Assembly: GCA_028554795.2 (NCBI GenBank)
Contig: CM068835.1
Span: 55,977,219 to 56,041,218, forward strand
Length of the DNA: 64,000 nucleotides
Direction of reading: 5' to 3'
Source: Sinohyriopsis cumingii
Taxonomy: Eukaryota; Mollusca; Bivalvia; Unionida; Unionidae
The position numbers were made by a program, and so were the translations under genes. Under the pieces are notes generated by a model that ran no database searches, was not told the DNA's origin, and was given only the letters and a program-made list of their open reading frames with translations. Within the stretch, counting starts at the first letter, position 1. The number at the start of each line of letters is the position of its first letter. This document shows positions 24,568 to 35,864 of this stretch, piece by piece.

Positions 24568-24767
24568 TCAAATTACGTATGTTTTAATTTTTTCTCTGAT
24601 CTTCTTATAACAAAGAGGACAGATAAATGCTTTGTTGGAGCAATTCGAACACAGGCAGAGGTGCGTGCATGGTAACAACAAAATACCTCTTTTGGCCACT
24701 CTACACTCAACACATTGCATACTTTGCCGAAGTCGTTCATTCTCTTGGATGAGACTTTGCACAGGAT
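24568..24767 (-). CDS. Terminal RING exon of a second IAP gene
   Basis: A 200-nt exon after a strong acceptor (CCTTTACAG). In phase 1 it encodes DPVQSLIQENERLRQSM and then a C3HC4 RING (CVECRVAKRGILLLPCTHLC, then CSNC and CPLC) and ends IKTYVI plus stop. Length, phase and C-terminus are identical in plan to the RING exon at 47016-47215. The RING of IAPs recruits E2 enzymes and dimerises. I found no upstream exons for it, so it is either the 3' end of a tandem gene with distant exons or an orphan duplicate. Confidence 0.82.
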
Positions 24768-25743
24768 CTGTAAAGGACAAGTCAAACTTATGTTACAATC
24801 TGAAATGGCAGATCAGGTCTAAGCAATTCGTAATTTTGAATGAACATCAAGTGTTTCCTCCTTCTCTTTGAGAAAATAATTGTCATCAGACTGTTTCTTA
24901 TTTTAAAACATATATGTTAAAGTGATGAGGAGTAAACCAAAAATCAATGGAAGTTGAATGTCAATCCAATACTGGTCCATTGAATGGTATCAGAACCCAA
25001 TGAAAAATGGCGTGTGTTTTAATGGATACTTAACCATATCCAATTATTTTTTGCAGTCATACAGTAATCTGAGTATTCAATTACCATTTAAAAAAGACTA
25101 ATCAAGTTTCTATACCACAGTAAGAGAATAAATTCGATCCCATGAATAAATATAGCAAATATTCATCTAGAAAAACTAAAATAATTATCAAGTTGACGTA
25201 ATTTGTAATTATGTATCTGTATGGTTTACTGTAAAACAGAACAGTAAAACTTAACTAGTAATTAAATGCACTGTTCATTGTTTAATTGTGTCATTTTTGA
25301 AAGCAGAAATTTGTCACTTTGTACACTGACACGTGCATTAAAAGCATGCTATAATAGTAAAACAAGAGTCCAAAGTGGCGGGAAAGTAATCGCATGACTA
25401 ATTATCGCCTATTAGCCAAATTGAAGAGCAATAGGCCAGGTAATCTCAGTTACTAGGAAGTAGTCCGACAAATTGGCTGTAAAAAAATTAACAGTTTGAT
25501 ATATAAACTTTTCTTTGCAAAATACCATTTAGCAGAATTTGATTCATAGCATCCAACTAAGTTTAAAACGTGGCTCATGAAAAAACTTTAACGTTTAAGA
25601 TGTCTGATCTGATGATTGACGTCGCTACATCGCCAAAACCTCAACTCTGTATTTCTAATATACAATATACGGATTTATGCACCGCATATAAGAAAAATAA
25701 ACATTGCATCTTTCTTGACAGTTTAAAATTTTAACAAATAGGG
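24768..25743. other. AT-rich, nothing recognised
   Basis: No ORF or exon could be supported. If the RING exon at 24568 belongs to a functional gene, this would be intron. Confidence 0.4.
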
Positions 25744-25754
25744 ACAAAGTTCCA

Positions 25755-26062
25755 AACCGCTCCATTGACATAGTGGTTAGAGCGTCCGCCTCAGATGTGG
25801 GAGGTCGTGGGTTCTATCCCCGACCGGGTAATACCAAAGACTTACAAAAATGGTACTAACATGTGCCTCGCTTGGCGCTCAGCATTAAGAGGTTAGCGTT
25901 AGGACTGGTCGGCCTTGTGTCAGGATAATGTGACTGGGTGGGACATCATGCTACATGTCTGCTGCATGATGCCACAGTGTTAGACAACACTATAAACTGC
26001 CACACTGCAGACATCGTAGCGATATGACTGAAAAAGTTTGAACGCTACGTTAAAAATCTAAA

Positions 26063-26090
<28 letters not shown>
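25755..26090 (+). repeat. Complete tRNA-derived SINE with perfect 11-bp TSD
   Basis: The tRNA-like head has box A TAGTGGTTAGAGCG and box B GTGGGTTCTATCC. A roughly 180-bp body and a (CA)n tail at 26064-26090 follow. ACAAAGTTCCA flanks it on both sides (25744-25754 and 26091-26101), so the borders are exact and the copy is fairly recent. Confidence 0.9.
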
Positions 26091-26095
<5 letters not shown>

Positions 26096-26101
26096 GTTCC
26101 A

Positions 26102-27100
26102 CATTTTTCAGATTTATTTTGTCCCAGTCGACCAATGAGATTAAAAGTTAATAAGAGTGCCAGCAAGACGACCTATGTCGACTAAAATGGAAGATGCCTG
26201 ACAAATGATTTTTTTTTTAAAAATGAATAATGAAATAGGTAGGGACCTTTATATCCTGCATAGACAATATATCAATACATAGTTTTCACTTTACATCTCG
26301 GGAATACAAGAGGAAACAGTAAGAAACAAATAACGTTGACAACTTGCGATTTTGTGTATGTGACGACGTTAGACGTCATAACAACAATCCTAAACAGCAA
26401 CAATTTGTGATGACCCACCTGTCAAACCTAGTGGGATGCTGACAATCAAGGGGTGACAAGAATTGCCAAATAGCTTCTCAAAATATGTTGTTTAAAGGTT
26501 TCTCTTTTTTATTGCAGTGTGCTGTAATTTGTACGAATCTGATAGACGTAGAAAATAGAATCTTTCCTGGTTTTAACGTATTTTGTTTGCTAAATTATAT
26601 AAAAGTAGTGTGGCTACGAGATCTCACTTAAGCCATTTGTATGCCTCAAGTTTAGTCCGATATTATTGCACAGTGTTTGAGAAGGATTGATTTAAAGGTG
26701 CTTCTGCCTTCTGCAAGAGCTGGCATACCTGACAGCAAAATGATATAATTTAAATAAGGAATTTTGACATTTTTAAGGCCAATATGTATTAAGTAGAGCC
26801 ATAATATATAATAGCTTTCTGAGGTCCCTTTATGCCAGTTCTTTTTTAATGGCGTCACCTTTGTGTGTATAAATGTCAAGTGACTAAATGCAGGGCTGAA
26901 GGCTGTGACATTTAGTGAAACTTGATCAAATGGCTGTTGAAAACAAATGAGGCTAAAGATTTATTTGCAAACCTCAAACAACTTCCTTGTCTGTCGGTGA
27001 TTAGGTAACAATTATTTACGTCCGAAATGATTGATACCATATGTTTGCAATGTGGTTAAAGCCTGTTGAAATATCTTTTCGAAAGTAATTAAAATAGGAT
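26102..27100. other. AT-rich intergenic DNA
   Basis: No supported gene. A short open minus frame near 26652-26879 has no recognisable feature. Confidence 0.45.
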
Positions 27101-27120
27101 TCTGCTATACAGGAGGCATC

Positions 27121-27677
27121 TGTATAGGATCGATAGCCTACGCTGACGATTCGGTGCTCCTGAACGGAGGTCCAAAAGTGTTGCAGAAGAACTTAAACAT
27201 GATCGAGGGATTCAGCAGAGACATTGGCCTCATGGTGAATGCCAAGAAATCATGTGCATTCTCGATAAACCCTAGCGGAAAAAACACGTACACCGTGAAC
27301 ACTGGCGACGTATTCAGGATCAAGGGTGTAACGATCCCATGGGTGGCGCCAGGCGAGATCACACGATATATGGGTCGCATGTTTGACCCGTGGACAGGGC
27401 TTCTGTGATTGACACCAGTGATGAGCCTCTGCGGAAGGTGTAATTCACTGCCGACACGATCCAAATGGTCTTCAGTTGGGTTTGGAATCGACGCACTGTA
27501 AAATCTTATGTCCGGAAGTACTACTAACAATTCTGGCCAAAGGCGGGATGGGCTTAGTGCCAAGCCGCCCTGCCGCAGGCCGTTGCCAATACGTCCCGGA
27601 GACGGATAGGATAGTGAACAGAGACACGACGTTACCGGACGTAAACCGGAAAAGAGACGCAAGGTCTCCCCCGCTAA

Positions 27678-27700
<23 letters not shown>
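27121..27700 (+). pseudogene. Non-LTR retrotransposon fragment, R2-like reverse transcriptase
   Basis: The frame through 27408 contains the catalytic IAYADDSVLL (YADD at 27139-27150) and then a thumb-proximal pattern GLMVNAKKSCAFSI. GGVTIPW-like spacing and a YMGR-F-P-G block follow, as in R2/NeSL-type elements. After a stop at 27406-27408 a second frame continues (LAKGGMGLVPSRPAAGR). Palm motifs upstream of YADD and all other domains are missing, so it is a 5'- and 3'-truncated relic. It is less AT-rich than its surroundings. Confidence 0.75.
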
Positions 27701-27709
<9 letters not shown>

Positions 27710-28443
27710 TGCATGAATGGATTAACGAGATTCCCACTGTCCCTATCTACTATCTAGCGAAACCTCAGCCAAGGGAACGGTCTTGGCACAAATGGCGGGG
27801 AAAGAAGAGTGAACATTTGTAACTATTTATTTAATGTTTTATGTCATCAAAATAATTATGATACAACAATTATTTTATCTGTAACTTCTACTTTTGAAGT
27901 TAGATAACTCTGTCAAGCTTAAAGCTCTCTCTCCGGCAGGTTACCTCGCTTGTTGCTACGTTATTGATCTCAAGAAGGAAGACAACTATGTAATATATCT
28001 ATCTCCGTAAATCGTAATTAATTTTTGTCATCGGAATTAAGTAACCATCTATGTCATAATTAATATCAGAGAAGTAGCGTAATTGTATAATAGTTCAAAT
28101 GAGCAGAAGGAAAATTTATGGTTTCTAACTTACAAACAAAATCAAGACAGAAAAACACGCGGTTACATGTACAGTATAACAGATATGAAAGACAGAAATC
28201 AGATCGTGAAAATGAAAACTTTGTCACTTATGAAAGTGATTGTAGTAAAGACGTCACTTTTGGGAGTAGTGACTAAAATGAAAGTTATGGCAACTGGGCT
28301 CCCTGTAGTGACTAGTGATTAGCGAGAATCAGTATAAAAATATTATGTTATAATGTTTTTATTATCTTTTAGTATATACCCATCAATTTAATGAAATCAG
28401 AATTTATATTCAGAATTAGACAATATTTGTTAATTTGATCAAA
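27701..28443. other. AT-rich intergenic DNA
   Basis: Holds a plus-strand open frame at 28083-28322 (79 codons, Lys-rich) without recognisable features. Otherwise nothing. Confidence 0.4.
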
Positions 28444-28689
28444 TTAAATGCAGGAATGTGCATAATTCAGAATCTGATCTCTTTCACACGTAATCCTAGA
28501 AGTATGCTCTCGCCGCAGTTGATGTAATTGTTCCTGCGTCAATAAAAGGTCATCATTACCGTATTCGTCGATAATTATATCAGCCCTAAATTGTTCTGTG
28601 TTGACTGCAGACTGTGTCATTATTGTTCTGATGGCGTTTTCAAGTACCTCCTCCTTGTCGTGTAAGAAAAATCTCCCATGGTGGTACAT
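28444..28689 (-). CDS. Unrecognised 81-aa frame of the relic element
   Basis: MYHHGRFFLHDKEEVLENAI and a C-terminal LTQEQLHQLRREH helix. It may be the 3' end of a longer gene, since it is followed by no other minus-strand frame. Family unknown. Confidence 0.3.
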   Translation of the reverse strand: MYHHGRFFLHDKEEVLENAIRTIMTQSAVNTEQFRADIIIDEYGNDDLLLTQEQLHQLRREHTSRITCERDQILNYAHSCI

Positions 28690-28781
28690 TATATAATATA
28701 GCTCTTGATTAAATAATTAATTGCAAATTACTCTATAAAATTATCTCTTTAAGATCTTACGTATGAATTTATATTTAAAAA

Positions 28782-29195
28782 TTATCCAAGCAAGTCAATT
28801 AAGTGTCCTCTCTGTTTAGTAAGTTTGAAATGTATTATTGATAATAACGGATTATGACAATGTAGATAAACCGGATTGATTGATTCTTGTACGATTAAAT
28901 ATCCAGGAGGTACTTGCGGAGTAAAAGTATAAAGAATATATCCATGCTGAGTTTGATTTAATTTTTCAAGATCTATTTGGTAGCTGCCATCAATTACATC
29001 ACATACAAGATTTACCGCGATTGTTGAAGTTACATTTACAATTCCTGGTGAAATATAACGGTCTTCACCGTAAGGATTATTTTTACGTCTTACAAGAGAT
29101 GCTGGCGGGGCTATTTTTCTCCATGACTCGCGAATTTTGGGAAAGTTTTCGTTGATAATATCTTTAAGTCTTCTTTTTAGATCCTGGTAGTACAA
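28782..29195 (-). CDS. Penton/minor-capsid-like fragment (137 aa)
   Basis: A helical N-terminus (YYQDLKRRLKDIINENFPKI) precedes a beta-rich region. The C-terminal SIIHFKLTKQRGHLIDLLG resembles the closing strands of jelly-roll minor capsid proteins of Polinton/adintovirus type. It overlaps the preceding frame (29427-29164) and may be one gene with it after a frameshift. Assignment is tentative. Confidence 0.35.
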   Translation of the reverse strand: MYYQDLKRRLKDIINENFPKIRESWRKIAPPASLVRRKNNPYGEDRYISPGIVNVTSTIAVNLVCDVIDGSYQIDLEKLNQTQHGYILYTFTPQVPPGYLIVQESINPVYLHCHNPLLSIIHFKLTKQRGHLIDLLG

Positions 29196-29427
29196 ATTTT
29201 AAGAAATTTGCTTCAGCTATTTTATAGTGATTAATATATAGCTGCCTGATACTTGTTATTTTTCTACTTCCTATATCATAATTACTAGCATTTATTATTT
29301 CGATAATAACTCGATTAGTAAAATCAAGATCTGATGCAATTTGATTTAAATGTTGTATCGTTTCAATACTTTTCTTCTCTAGGTGGTTATTAGGATACTC
29401 CAGGATATACCTTTTAAATAATTGCAC
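29164..29427 (-). CDS. Unrecognised 87-aa frame of the relic element
   Basis: Ile/Asn-rich and probably helical, with no motif recognised. It overlaps the 137-aa frame by 32 nt, a plausible frameshift site or a native overlap. Confidence 0.3.
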   Translation of the reverse strand: MQLFKRYILEYPNNHLEKKSIETIQHLNQIASDLDFTNRVIIEIINASNYDIGSRKITSIRQLYINHYKIAEANFLKFVLPGSKKKT

Positions 29428-29529
29428 TAATGTCTGGAATGTAGTTATTAGGTTTAGGTTTAATTTAATCAGCCAATGATCTGAAATCTCTTAAATAAAG
29501 AATATAATCGTAAGTGTTATCAAAATCTA

Positions 29530-29976
29530 TTATTGAAAACCGTGGTTTAGGAAATATTCTAACATAGAAAGTTTAATACGATGATCTTTATAATGACGCC
29601 ACGGATATCCATCTCGATATTCTCGAGTTGTTATAAAACAATTCTCATTTAAATTTGGTTTTAGTGTTCCATGATACTCTGGTGGAATTTCAAGCCAAGC
29701 TAAAACAGATCTAACTGATCAATGATAAATATCTACAACTTCAGCCGATAATATTGGTTTGTGAACTGTTATAGCTATTTTTGCTTCTCTTCCGCTTATA
29801 GATTTTATTCTGCGCTGAAATTCATCATTGATTTATTCAATCTAATAGCTTCCTGTAGAAATAGAAACAACTAACCAGTTGTGGGTTCCATCTGGTTTAT
29901 TTTTATTTGCAAGTACAAGCGATATATTCGCCTGTAATACACCAAATGATGTTGTTGTTGTAGGGTTTAACGACAT
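29530..29976 (-). pseudogene. Broken gene of about 148 codons with three internal stops
   Basis: From the ATG at 29976 a single frame runs 149 codons and is interrupted by stops at codons 45, 48 and 86. The remaining text is protein-like, with hydrophobic periodicity and a FITTREYRDGYPW segment. The three different stop types (TAG, TAA, TGA) point to mutation rather than recoding. Family unknown. Confidence 0.45.
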
Positions 29977-29987
29977 TTTTCAGCACA

Positions 29988-30196
29988 CGATAGGCTACAC
30001 ATGGCGGCTAGTATTAATAGTGGAGAAATGAACCCGTAAAACCCCCCGGAAAGAACCACCGACCCACTAAAAGCGACCAGCAATCTTTCTCACATACCCA
30101 CATTGGCCGAATCCGATACTCGAACCCACGCAGACAGAGGTGAGATGGCAGTGATCCGTAACGGAAAGCGCTTTAGACCACTGGGCACTCGGGGCC
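29988..30196 (-). repeat. tRNA-Leu/Ser-like SINE, family B copy 2
   Basis: The minus strand begins AGGCCCCGAGTGCCCAGTGG with box A CCAGTGGTCTAAAGCGC and box B GTGGGTTCGAGT, the best preserved of the three copies. It is inserted in the virus-like relic, so it post-dates that element. Confidence 0.85.
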
Positions 30197-30713
30197 TACC
30201 ACTAAATGATTTTGATCTGATATTCGGACAACTATAATATACTAGTAATAGTGCAAGCGCTATTTGGTTCGCTGGAATTGCAGTTGGAAAGTGATACACT
30301 AAATTCCGGATTAGTTGAGGTTACCGATATCATTGTAGTTTTTGAGGAAGTTGTGTTCGTTACGATTTGCTGAAATAGCTCGTTCGAAGTTGACATTATT
30401 ATTTAAATCCCGATTTTCTAAATCACTCACATTTATTGCTTCTTTTTAAATTTTGATCATATCCGTGAACTCACAATCTGATAGTTTTCCATCACTAAGA
30501 CTTGCTGATAATATGGAGGTACGACTATTGCTACTAATTCAAGGCACCAGTAATAAATCAAGCCGAGTTTTTTCCTTCGGGTTCCACAGTAAATATTACC
30601 TTTTCGTTTTGATCTAACATCACTAACATAGATCCAAGAGATCCAGTCAGTTGGTAACGCCGTGAAATCGTGGTAGATATTATAAATGTTACAACACCAA
30701 GTGCTGATAGCCT

Positions 30714-31047
30714 TTATATTCCGGTAACCACGGCGCCATGTTTAATGGATTTAATGACTGGTGACCATGATGCTTGGTCACACGCTATTGAATATACCAG
30801 GTTCATAATCTGCTTGTGGGGAATTTTAGTCAGTTCAATTTGTTTAACGATATCAGGAATTCCACTTATAACATCTTCTAGTTTTTTTTTTCTTTCTAGT
30901 CGTTTCAATGTCTGACATAGCTATCTTAATATCGCAGGGTTTTGTCTTAATATTAACGAGTTTCACGTCAACAGTCAAAGGTGTGCCAAAGAAATCATCT
31001 GCGATTTTATTGACTTTTTGAAAATTTCTACGAGTATTTAAAAACAT
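30714..31047 (-). pseudogene. Relic gene split at a poly(A) run
   Basis: Two frames of 64 codons (31047-30853 and 30908-30714) overlap at a run of ten A residues on the minus strand (near 30885). The frame switches there, as expected from a homopolymer indel. The second part contains PHKQIMNLVYSIACDQASW. Family unknown. Programmed slippage cannot be excluded, but the neighbouring genes are also broken. Confidence 0.4.
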
Positions 31048-31111
31048 ACTTACGTGAACGTCATAATCAGTTCGTAGTGTGGATAATTTAGTATCTACAC
31101 TATTATAGCTA

Positions 31112-31468
31112 TTATATTGTCATTGTATCACCGATGGTCAGCAAACGATTAGCAACACTTTTTGCAATTTCATCTCTGATAGCTCCAATTGATATATTTG
31201 AGTCTCTGATTTTACCGCCGTTAGTAAATACCGGAATGTTATCCGTAGTAGCACCAAGAACTATACGAACTATATCATTCCACTTAATATTACCCGTCTT
31301 TAAAACACCGTATTTATCCTGAAAAATAACAACTGTATCTCGTTCAACTCCAGAGAGGTTCATAATATCAGCGAGGTCATCTTTAGTTGCGTAATTTGAT
31401 AAATCAATATCATCTTTTATTCTTGCCCTTAGTGGTACCACTAAGGGAAGATCTTCCGTAAATATCAA
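31112..31468 (-). CDS. Tail-fibre-like repeat protein fragment (118 aa)
   Basis: DLSNYATKDDLADI and two related segments of the type TVVIFQDKYGVLKTGNI and IPVFTNGGKIRDSNI resemble repeat units of fibre or attachment proteins of double-stranded DNA viruses and phages. Similarity was judged by eye only. The open frame is complete here but lies between broken genes. Confidence 0.35.
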   Translation of the reverse strand: MIFTEDLPLVVPLRARIKDDIDLSNYATKDDLADIMNLSGVERDTVVIFQDKYGVLKTGNIKWNDIVRIVLGATTDNIPVFTNGGKIRDSNISIGAIRDEIAKSVANRLLTIGDTMTI

Positions 31469-31478
31469 CCATTATATA

Positions 31479-31899
31479 TTAAGATCTGTTTAAAACGACG
31501 CTGTTACTTGTATAATCGTGCACAACGTTATGAGGTGCAACAGAGGATTTTGATATAGCGTCGAGTACAGCAATTACTTCACGGCCACATATCGGTAGAT
31601 CTGTCATTCTTTGTGTTGGTAATGTTGAATACCAGACTGGAATATTTTGTATTGTGTTTGTATATTTTAACAATTCAATTAGTGTTGCCAACCCATACGA
31701 ATAAAAAAACAATTTCCATATGGATCAATTGCGTATGCAACCCAGTAAGTTCTTGGACAAGAACCGTTATCAAGATTAATAATTCCTGTTTCAATATTGT
31801 TTGGTTGTTTAGGTAACTGATCACGTATAAAACACCTCGGAAGTTTGTTATATTTGATTTCTTAGCATCATCGAGTAAATCAAAATTTGATATAGGCAA
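31479..31899 (-). pseudogene. Adenain-like (C5-type) cysteine protease relic
   Basis: Pieces in two frames match the order of an adenovirus/Polinton maturation protease: an FRGV-type start, a substrate-loop block ending in TYWVAYA, a YGLATLIELLKY block and a late Q...CG block (TQRMTDLPICGRE). The catalytic His before Trp is Tyr, the Asp before the SYG block is Tyr, and a frameshift lies between them, so it cannot be active as it stands. The Cys-Gly remains. No stand-alone copy exists elsewhere in the window. Confidence 0.6.
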
Positions 31900-31929
31900 A
31901 ATTAGCGAAGAGTTCCTGGAAGTCGCAGA

Positions 31930-33695
31930 CCTTTTATCGTAACTTTAGTTTAAAAGTGTTGTCATGTTGTTGCAAGTTATGAACAAGAGCAACATTACGC
32001 ATCTTCTCAGGATGATAGTACTCACAATGACATCATCATAATGACAGAAGAGTAAGATAAGGCCTCATAGAGCTAGAGGTGGTAAATGGTCATCCACGCG
32101 CAGCCTGAACAGCATTTAAGTTAATATTCAATGTTCTAAAACACATATTTGTTCCTACTTTTCGTCCTCAAAATATGCTCATAAGTCACTGTATTTACAA
32201 GTCCATCAAAACAACTATGCATTCGTGTCTGTCTGCTAGTATAGTGTTGAAGACCCTATACTATATAAAGCCATTGCTTTACTTTGTATGTATGTATGTA
32301 TGTATGTATGTATGTATGTATGTATGTATGTGTGTGTGTGTGTTTGTGTGTATGTATGTATGTATGTATGTATGTATGTATGTATGTATGTATGTATGTC
32401 TAAAAGAGACTAAAGTAAATAAGAGTTACCTCGCAAGTTATCCCCATTTGTATCTCTACATTTTAGGACTGAAATACTTTATCCTCGTTCTCATAATATG
32501 CAATAAATGAGCAAAACGACATTGTGACCAACTATACGTACTTGCGTTAACTCGATAATACGAATTTACCTGTCGGAAAGTTTACAGAATTCCGCTAGAC
32601 CAAATATAATTTTAAGCTAATGTAACGAAGGTACAATCCAGTGTAAATGCAAAGTGTGAGTCCCAAAACATTCCATGGATGAAATTGAGGGCACCAAAAT
32701 TACAGGGGTGACAAGCATAAATAATGTTGTAAAGAAACTGATGTGATCAGAGGGAAAGCATGATGTTTCAAAACATAAGAACGAAACACGATATAAGCGA
32801 TACTACTTAGCCAATAAATGGTAAATTTTATACACTTAAAATATTTGATTGAATGGATATTAGCCACAATATAAAAATGCCCATCTAATCTAGATAAACA
32901 CACCCAAATAAATGTGACCTATCTGAAAGTAAAAATATTTTATAGGTAGACAGACGGTAATGAAGATGCTTCTTATCGTCAATGGATCCAGACAACTGCA
33001 TAGATAGCCAAACTGTAAACGCAAATGTAGAACCACTCATAGTACTAATTCAATTCCTTTACTAAACCTATAGAAACACAGCTGTTTCACAGTGCTGACT
33101 GTGTAAGGCCGACGCTGACACGTGAACCTAAACTATTGGAGGGAAAATCTTGTAGCTTTCCTTAACATTCTTCCCTTTTATTTTTCTTTATGCTTGCTGT
33201 GTATTGTCCTTACATTCATCTTTAGGTTTGAATCTCCTACGTTACACCTACTTTCTATGGCAGTTTCAGTGTTGATCAGCAAAGGCATAACGGCAAAATA
33301 TTATCGTCTACATGTTATTCAGGCTACATTCTGCTCACTGACATTCACAAAAAGCGGCTAAATATTGTGTAACCGAGGTATAGAGAGAATAGCACTTATT
33401 TGCAGTTATATTATTGTAATTATATTATCTTGACCTTTAAATGTACTCGACGTGAGTACTTTACACTTGCTGTGCATGCATAATAATTAGATGCTAGTCC
33501 ATTTGTCACTGTATTGTCATGGTTTCCAATGTAGAATATTATACTGTATTGTATTGTTATATAGACTTCAAAGATGTACATTATACCATTTCATTCTTAC
33601 ATTGGCGATTTCCGTGGGTTTTGTATGCTGATCATTTCTCATATTTTAATGTTAGAAGACGAATTAGGTCTCTAACATCAATATAGAATACAAAG
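31930..33695. other. AT-rich intergenic DNA with (TATG)n
   Basis: No supported gene. The TATG repeat at 32286-32399 creates an artificial MYVC open frame. Confidence 0.5.
32286..32399 (+). repeat. (TATG)n microsatellite
   Basis: Two blocks of TATG units separated by a short TG run. The complementary motif (CATA)n recurs at 43371-43513. Confidence 0.97.
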
Positions 33696-33701
33696 TATGT
33701 G

Positions 33702-34028
33702 AGTACTTAATGGGGATACCCTAATGACAATGGGGGACTTAATGTTAAAACAGGGGCTTGTACCCTGTGGACAAAGGGGAATTTATCTGCGTGGGACTGT
33801 CTAGGGACAATGGGAATTTAACATAGAGAATGTATAGCCATAATGTATTGGGACTGTATAGGGACAAGGAGAATAGGAGAACGGTGACGTCACAGTACTG
33901 GACACTGGGGAAACATTGGTAACAATGTTGCAAGTGGCTGACCTCAAATCGGGCTGATCAGTGAGGAACAGTGTTGCAAGTGGCGGACCTGAATATGCCT
34001 TACTCTAGGTAGGAACAAACACAATATA

Positions 34029-34063
<35 letters not shown>

Positions 34064-34216
34064 ATAGAGACTTGTATAGAGACATAGATCTATCACACGA
34101 ACATAGATTTATCTACATAAATATGTCACACAAACAAACATACATTGAACTAAAAAAAATTAGGTAAGAGAGAATATATATCTTTTGGGAACATATGAGC
34201 GGCCCTGAAAAGGACC
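33702..34216 (+). repeat. Left TIR of the older element
   Basis: Aligns with the reverse complement of 41780-42262, with scattered mismatches and indels and a private TA tract at 34031-34060. Repeated GGGACTGTCTAGGGACAA-type units correspond to the 45-bp array of the complete element. A TGACGTCA palindrome is at 33895-33902. The inner end is the histone-type stem-loop. Confidence 0.85.
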
Positions 34217-34624
34217 GTTGAACTTTCTTCTCTTTTCTCTCTTCCCGTCGTTTCCAAAAACACCTCATTTTTTGCAGAACATTTTTCGTCTTCTTCTTTT
34301 TATCATCTTTGTCCTCCTTTTCCTCCTCCTTCTCAATCCATTGTTTCCTCTTTTCATTCTCCTCATCTTTCATTAATTGTTCATTATATCTTCTCATCTG
34401 TTCATTTTTTCTGCTTTGATCATGTATCTTGATCTTTCCTTGGCCTTCATCAAATCAATAATTTCAATCTTGAATCTGTGGTGGCTATACGAATCATACT
34501 CCAACCTGACTAACATCTCTTCCACCATTCCTACACCATCCACTACTTCTTGTGACGTCTGCATTTTCTCTAAGATTTTGGTAGCCATCTTGGATAATTC
34601 AATGTTGAATGGCGCGAGTGACAA
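34113..34624 (-). pseudogene. Relative of the 126-aa accessory gene, frameshifted
   Basis: The N-terminal frame (34624-34394) holds MVEEMLVRLEYDSYSHHRFK, matching the MIEQMLVRL...YSYSPHR.K block of the 126-aa protein. The charged helical tail continues in another frame (34397-34113) and runs through the stem-loop, so the original stop is lost. The promoter has TATATAAAG near 34634-34642 and the shared motif at 34656-34674. Confidence 0.6.
34181..34216 (-). terminator. Histone-type stem-loop, older element left end
   Basis: The minus strand 34216-34201 reads GGTCCTTTTCAGGGCC; one stem pair has become U-G but still pairs. CCCAAAAGA follows at 34189-34181 as a weak downstream element. Confidence 0.75.
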
Positions 34625-35016
34625 ACGCTACACTTTATATACCTCAACCATGGATGTGAAGGAAAACATCCCCTTTCGCCAACAAGGCATATCACATACC
34701 TATAAACTACAAGAAATAAAAGTGTCTACTGAAAGAAGCTATTCTTTTCATTCTTTTTATACAAACCAGCACACTAATACGAACAAAATCAACAATATTC
34801 ATATCATCACATAGTGGAGAAGGAACGTTTTTGTTGAAAAAACACACCATCATCTACAATCCCACCAGCAAAGTGAGTCAGTGTTTATAGTCACAGTACT
34901 CCACTTTCACAAAAAAAACAAACACTCATCAGGGTAGGGACAAGAGTTTTGTTATGGAAAAAAGACACACACACACACACACACACACACTACCAACACA
35001 CACTAATATTTTTTGG

Positions 35017-35617
35017 CACCCTGATCAATATCTCTTTTCTAGAGATCTGGTTAGCTTTGGGAACGGCTCTTTTTCGAACTCCAAGTGCACCTGGTTAATG
35101 CCTACACTCTTAGGTCTGGCACCACACACACAACGGCAACTAGTATATTGCTCCCAGTTTAGGCGTGTGGCTGGGAGCACAGAGGCAGCTTGATTGGCTT
35201 CACTATCCCATTCCTAAGTTTGTGGGATACTGAAGACGTATCTCTTTCGTCTATTCCACGCCCGTTGATCCTGTGTCCTCCTTACCTCCTGTTGGCGCTA
35301 AGGCTCCCATTCTTTCCGCTGCCTCTTCAAATCATCGGCCCAGCTTTCTATCTGGGGGACAGCGGCTCTCGATACTGGTTGTGGCAGTGGTTGACGCTGT
35401 GGTGGTGATGGAGTTTACACCTCACAACTTTGCCTTATAATGAGGTGAGGAAAAATTAGGCTTCTCTTTTCCTCTTCTTCTTTCTTTTTCTTCTTCTCCT
35501 CCTCTTCTTCAATACTTGCACTTTCGTCTATCGCCTCCATGGCCAGCTCATCCAGAAGGCGACATGCATACTCTAGGTGCATTTGGAGTTCCAGTTAGTT
35601 GGTGATTCTGCTCATTT
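35017..35617 (-). pseudogene. Relative of the 122-aa accessory gene, degraded
   Basis: 35060-35240 aligns with 3976-4145 at the DNA level. Near 35490-35617 the minus strand still encodes the LELQMHLEYACRLLDELA-type N-terminus and a Glu/Lys run. About 200 bp around 35245-35450 have no counterpart. The stem-loop (35040-35065) is decayed. Confidence 0.55.
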
Positions 35618-35621
35618 ACTT

Positions 35622-35864
35622 CTACTTTGTCACGCTGAGAATAGGTAGCGAGAGTGTTTGTTGTTGTTGCTGAGTTGGATTAAAGTGGTGTGCGCTCGCA
35701 TTGAGCATGTACCACTGATTTATGATGCCACAGGCACCTTTTTGATTACTCCTGGGGTAAAGAATGGTGCCACTTCCTCCAGGCTTTAATGTGTTCACAG
35801 AACACTTATTGATTGTAAGGCCTAAGTTGAGTAGGATTGGACCCAGCCAACACTCAGTTTTCAT
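35622..35864 (-). pseudogene. Scrap of the 318-aa core-protein gene
   Basis: The frame contains LKPGGSGT (35766-35789), as in the 318-aa protein, and little else recognisable. It marks the left edge of the large internal deletion. Confidence 0.45.

Larger units (their letters stand above)
28444..31899 (-). mobile_element. Decayed virus-like DNA element with adenain-like protease relic
   Basis: At least seven consecutive minus-strand frames, some open and some broken, sit end to end over 3.5 kb, unlike the surrounding DNA. One is an adenovirus-protease-like relic and one ends with a penton-like motif. The gene packing resembles Polintons or adenovirus-class genomes, but nothing here matches the two Polintons in this window, so it is a separate lineage. 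A family B SINE has landed inside. I found no terminal repeats, so the limits given are those of the coding-like stretch. Confidence 0.5.

Noticed and set aside
25757-25830. tRNA gene
   Set aside because: Box A and box B are present, but the sequence continues into a SINE body with a CA tail and target duplication, and the cloverleaf is not conserved.
32286-32399. CMYV-repeat protein frames (also near 43294 and 44802)
   Set aside because: They are translations of TATG/CATA microsatellites.
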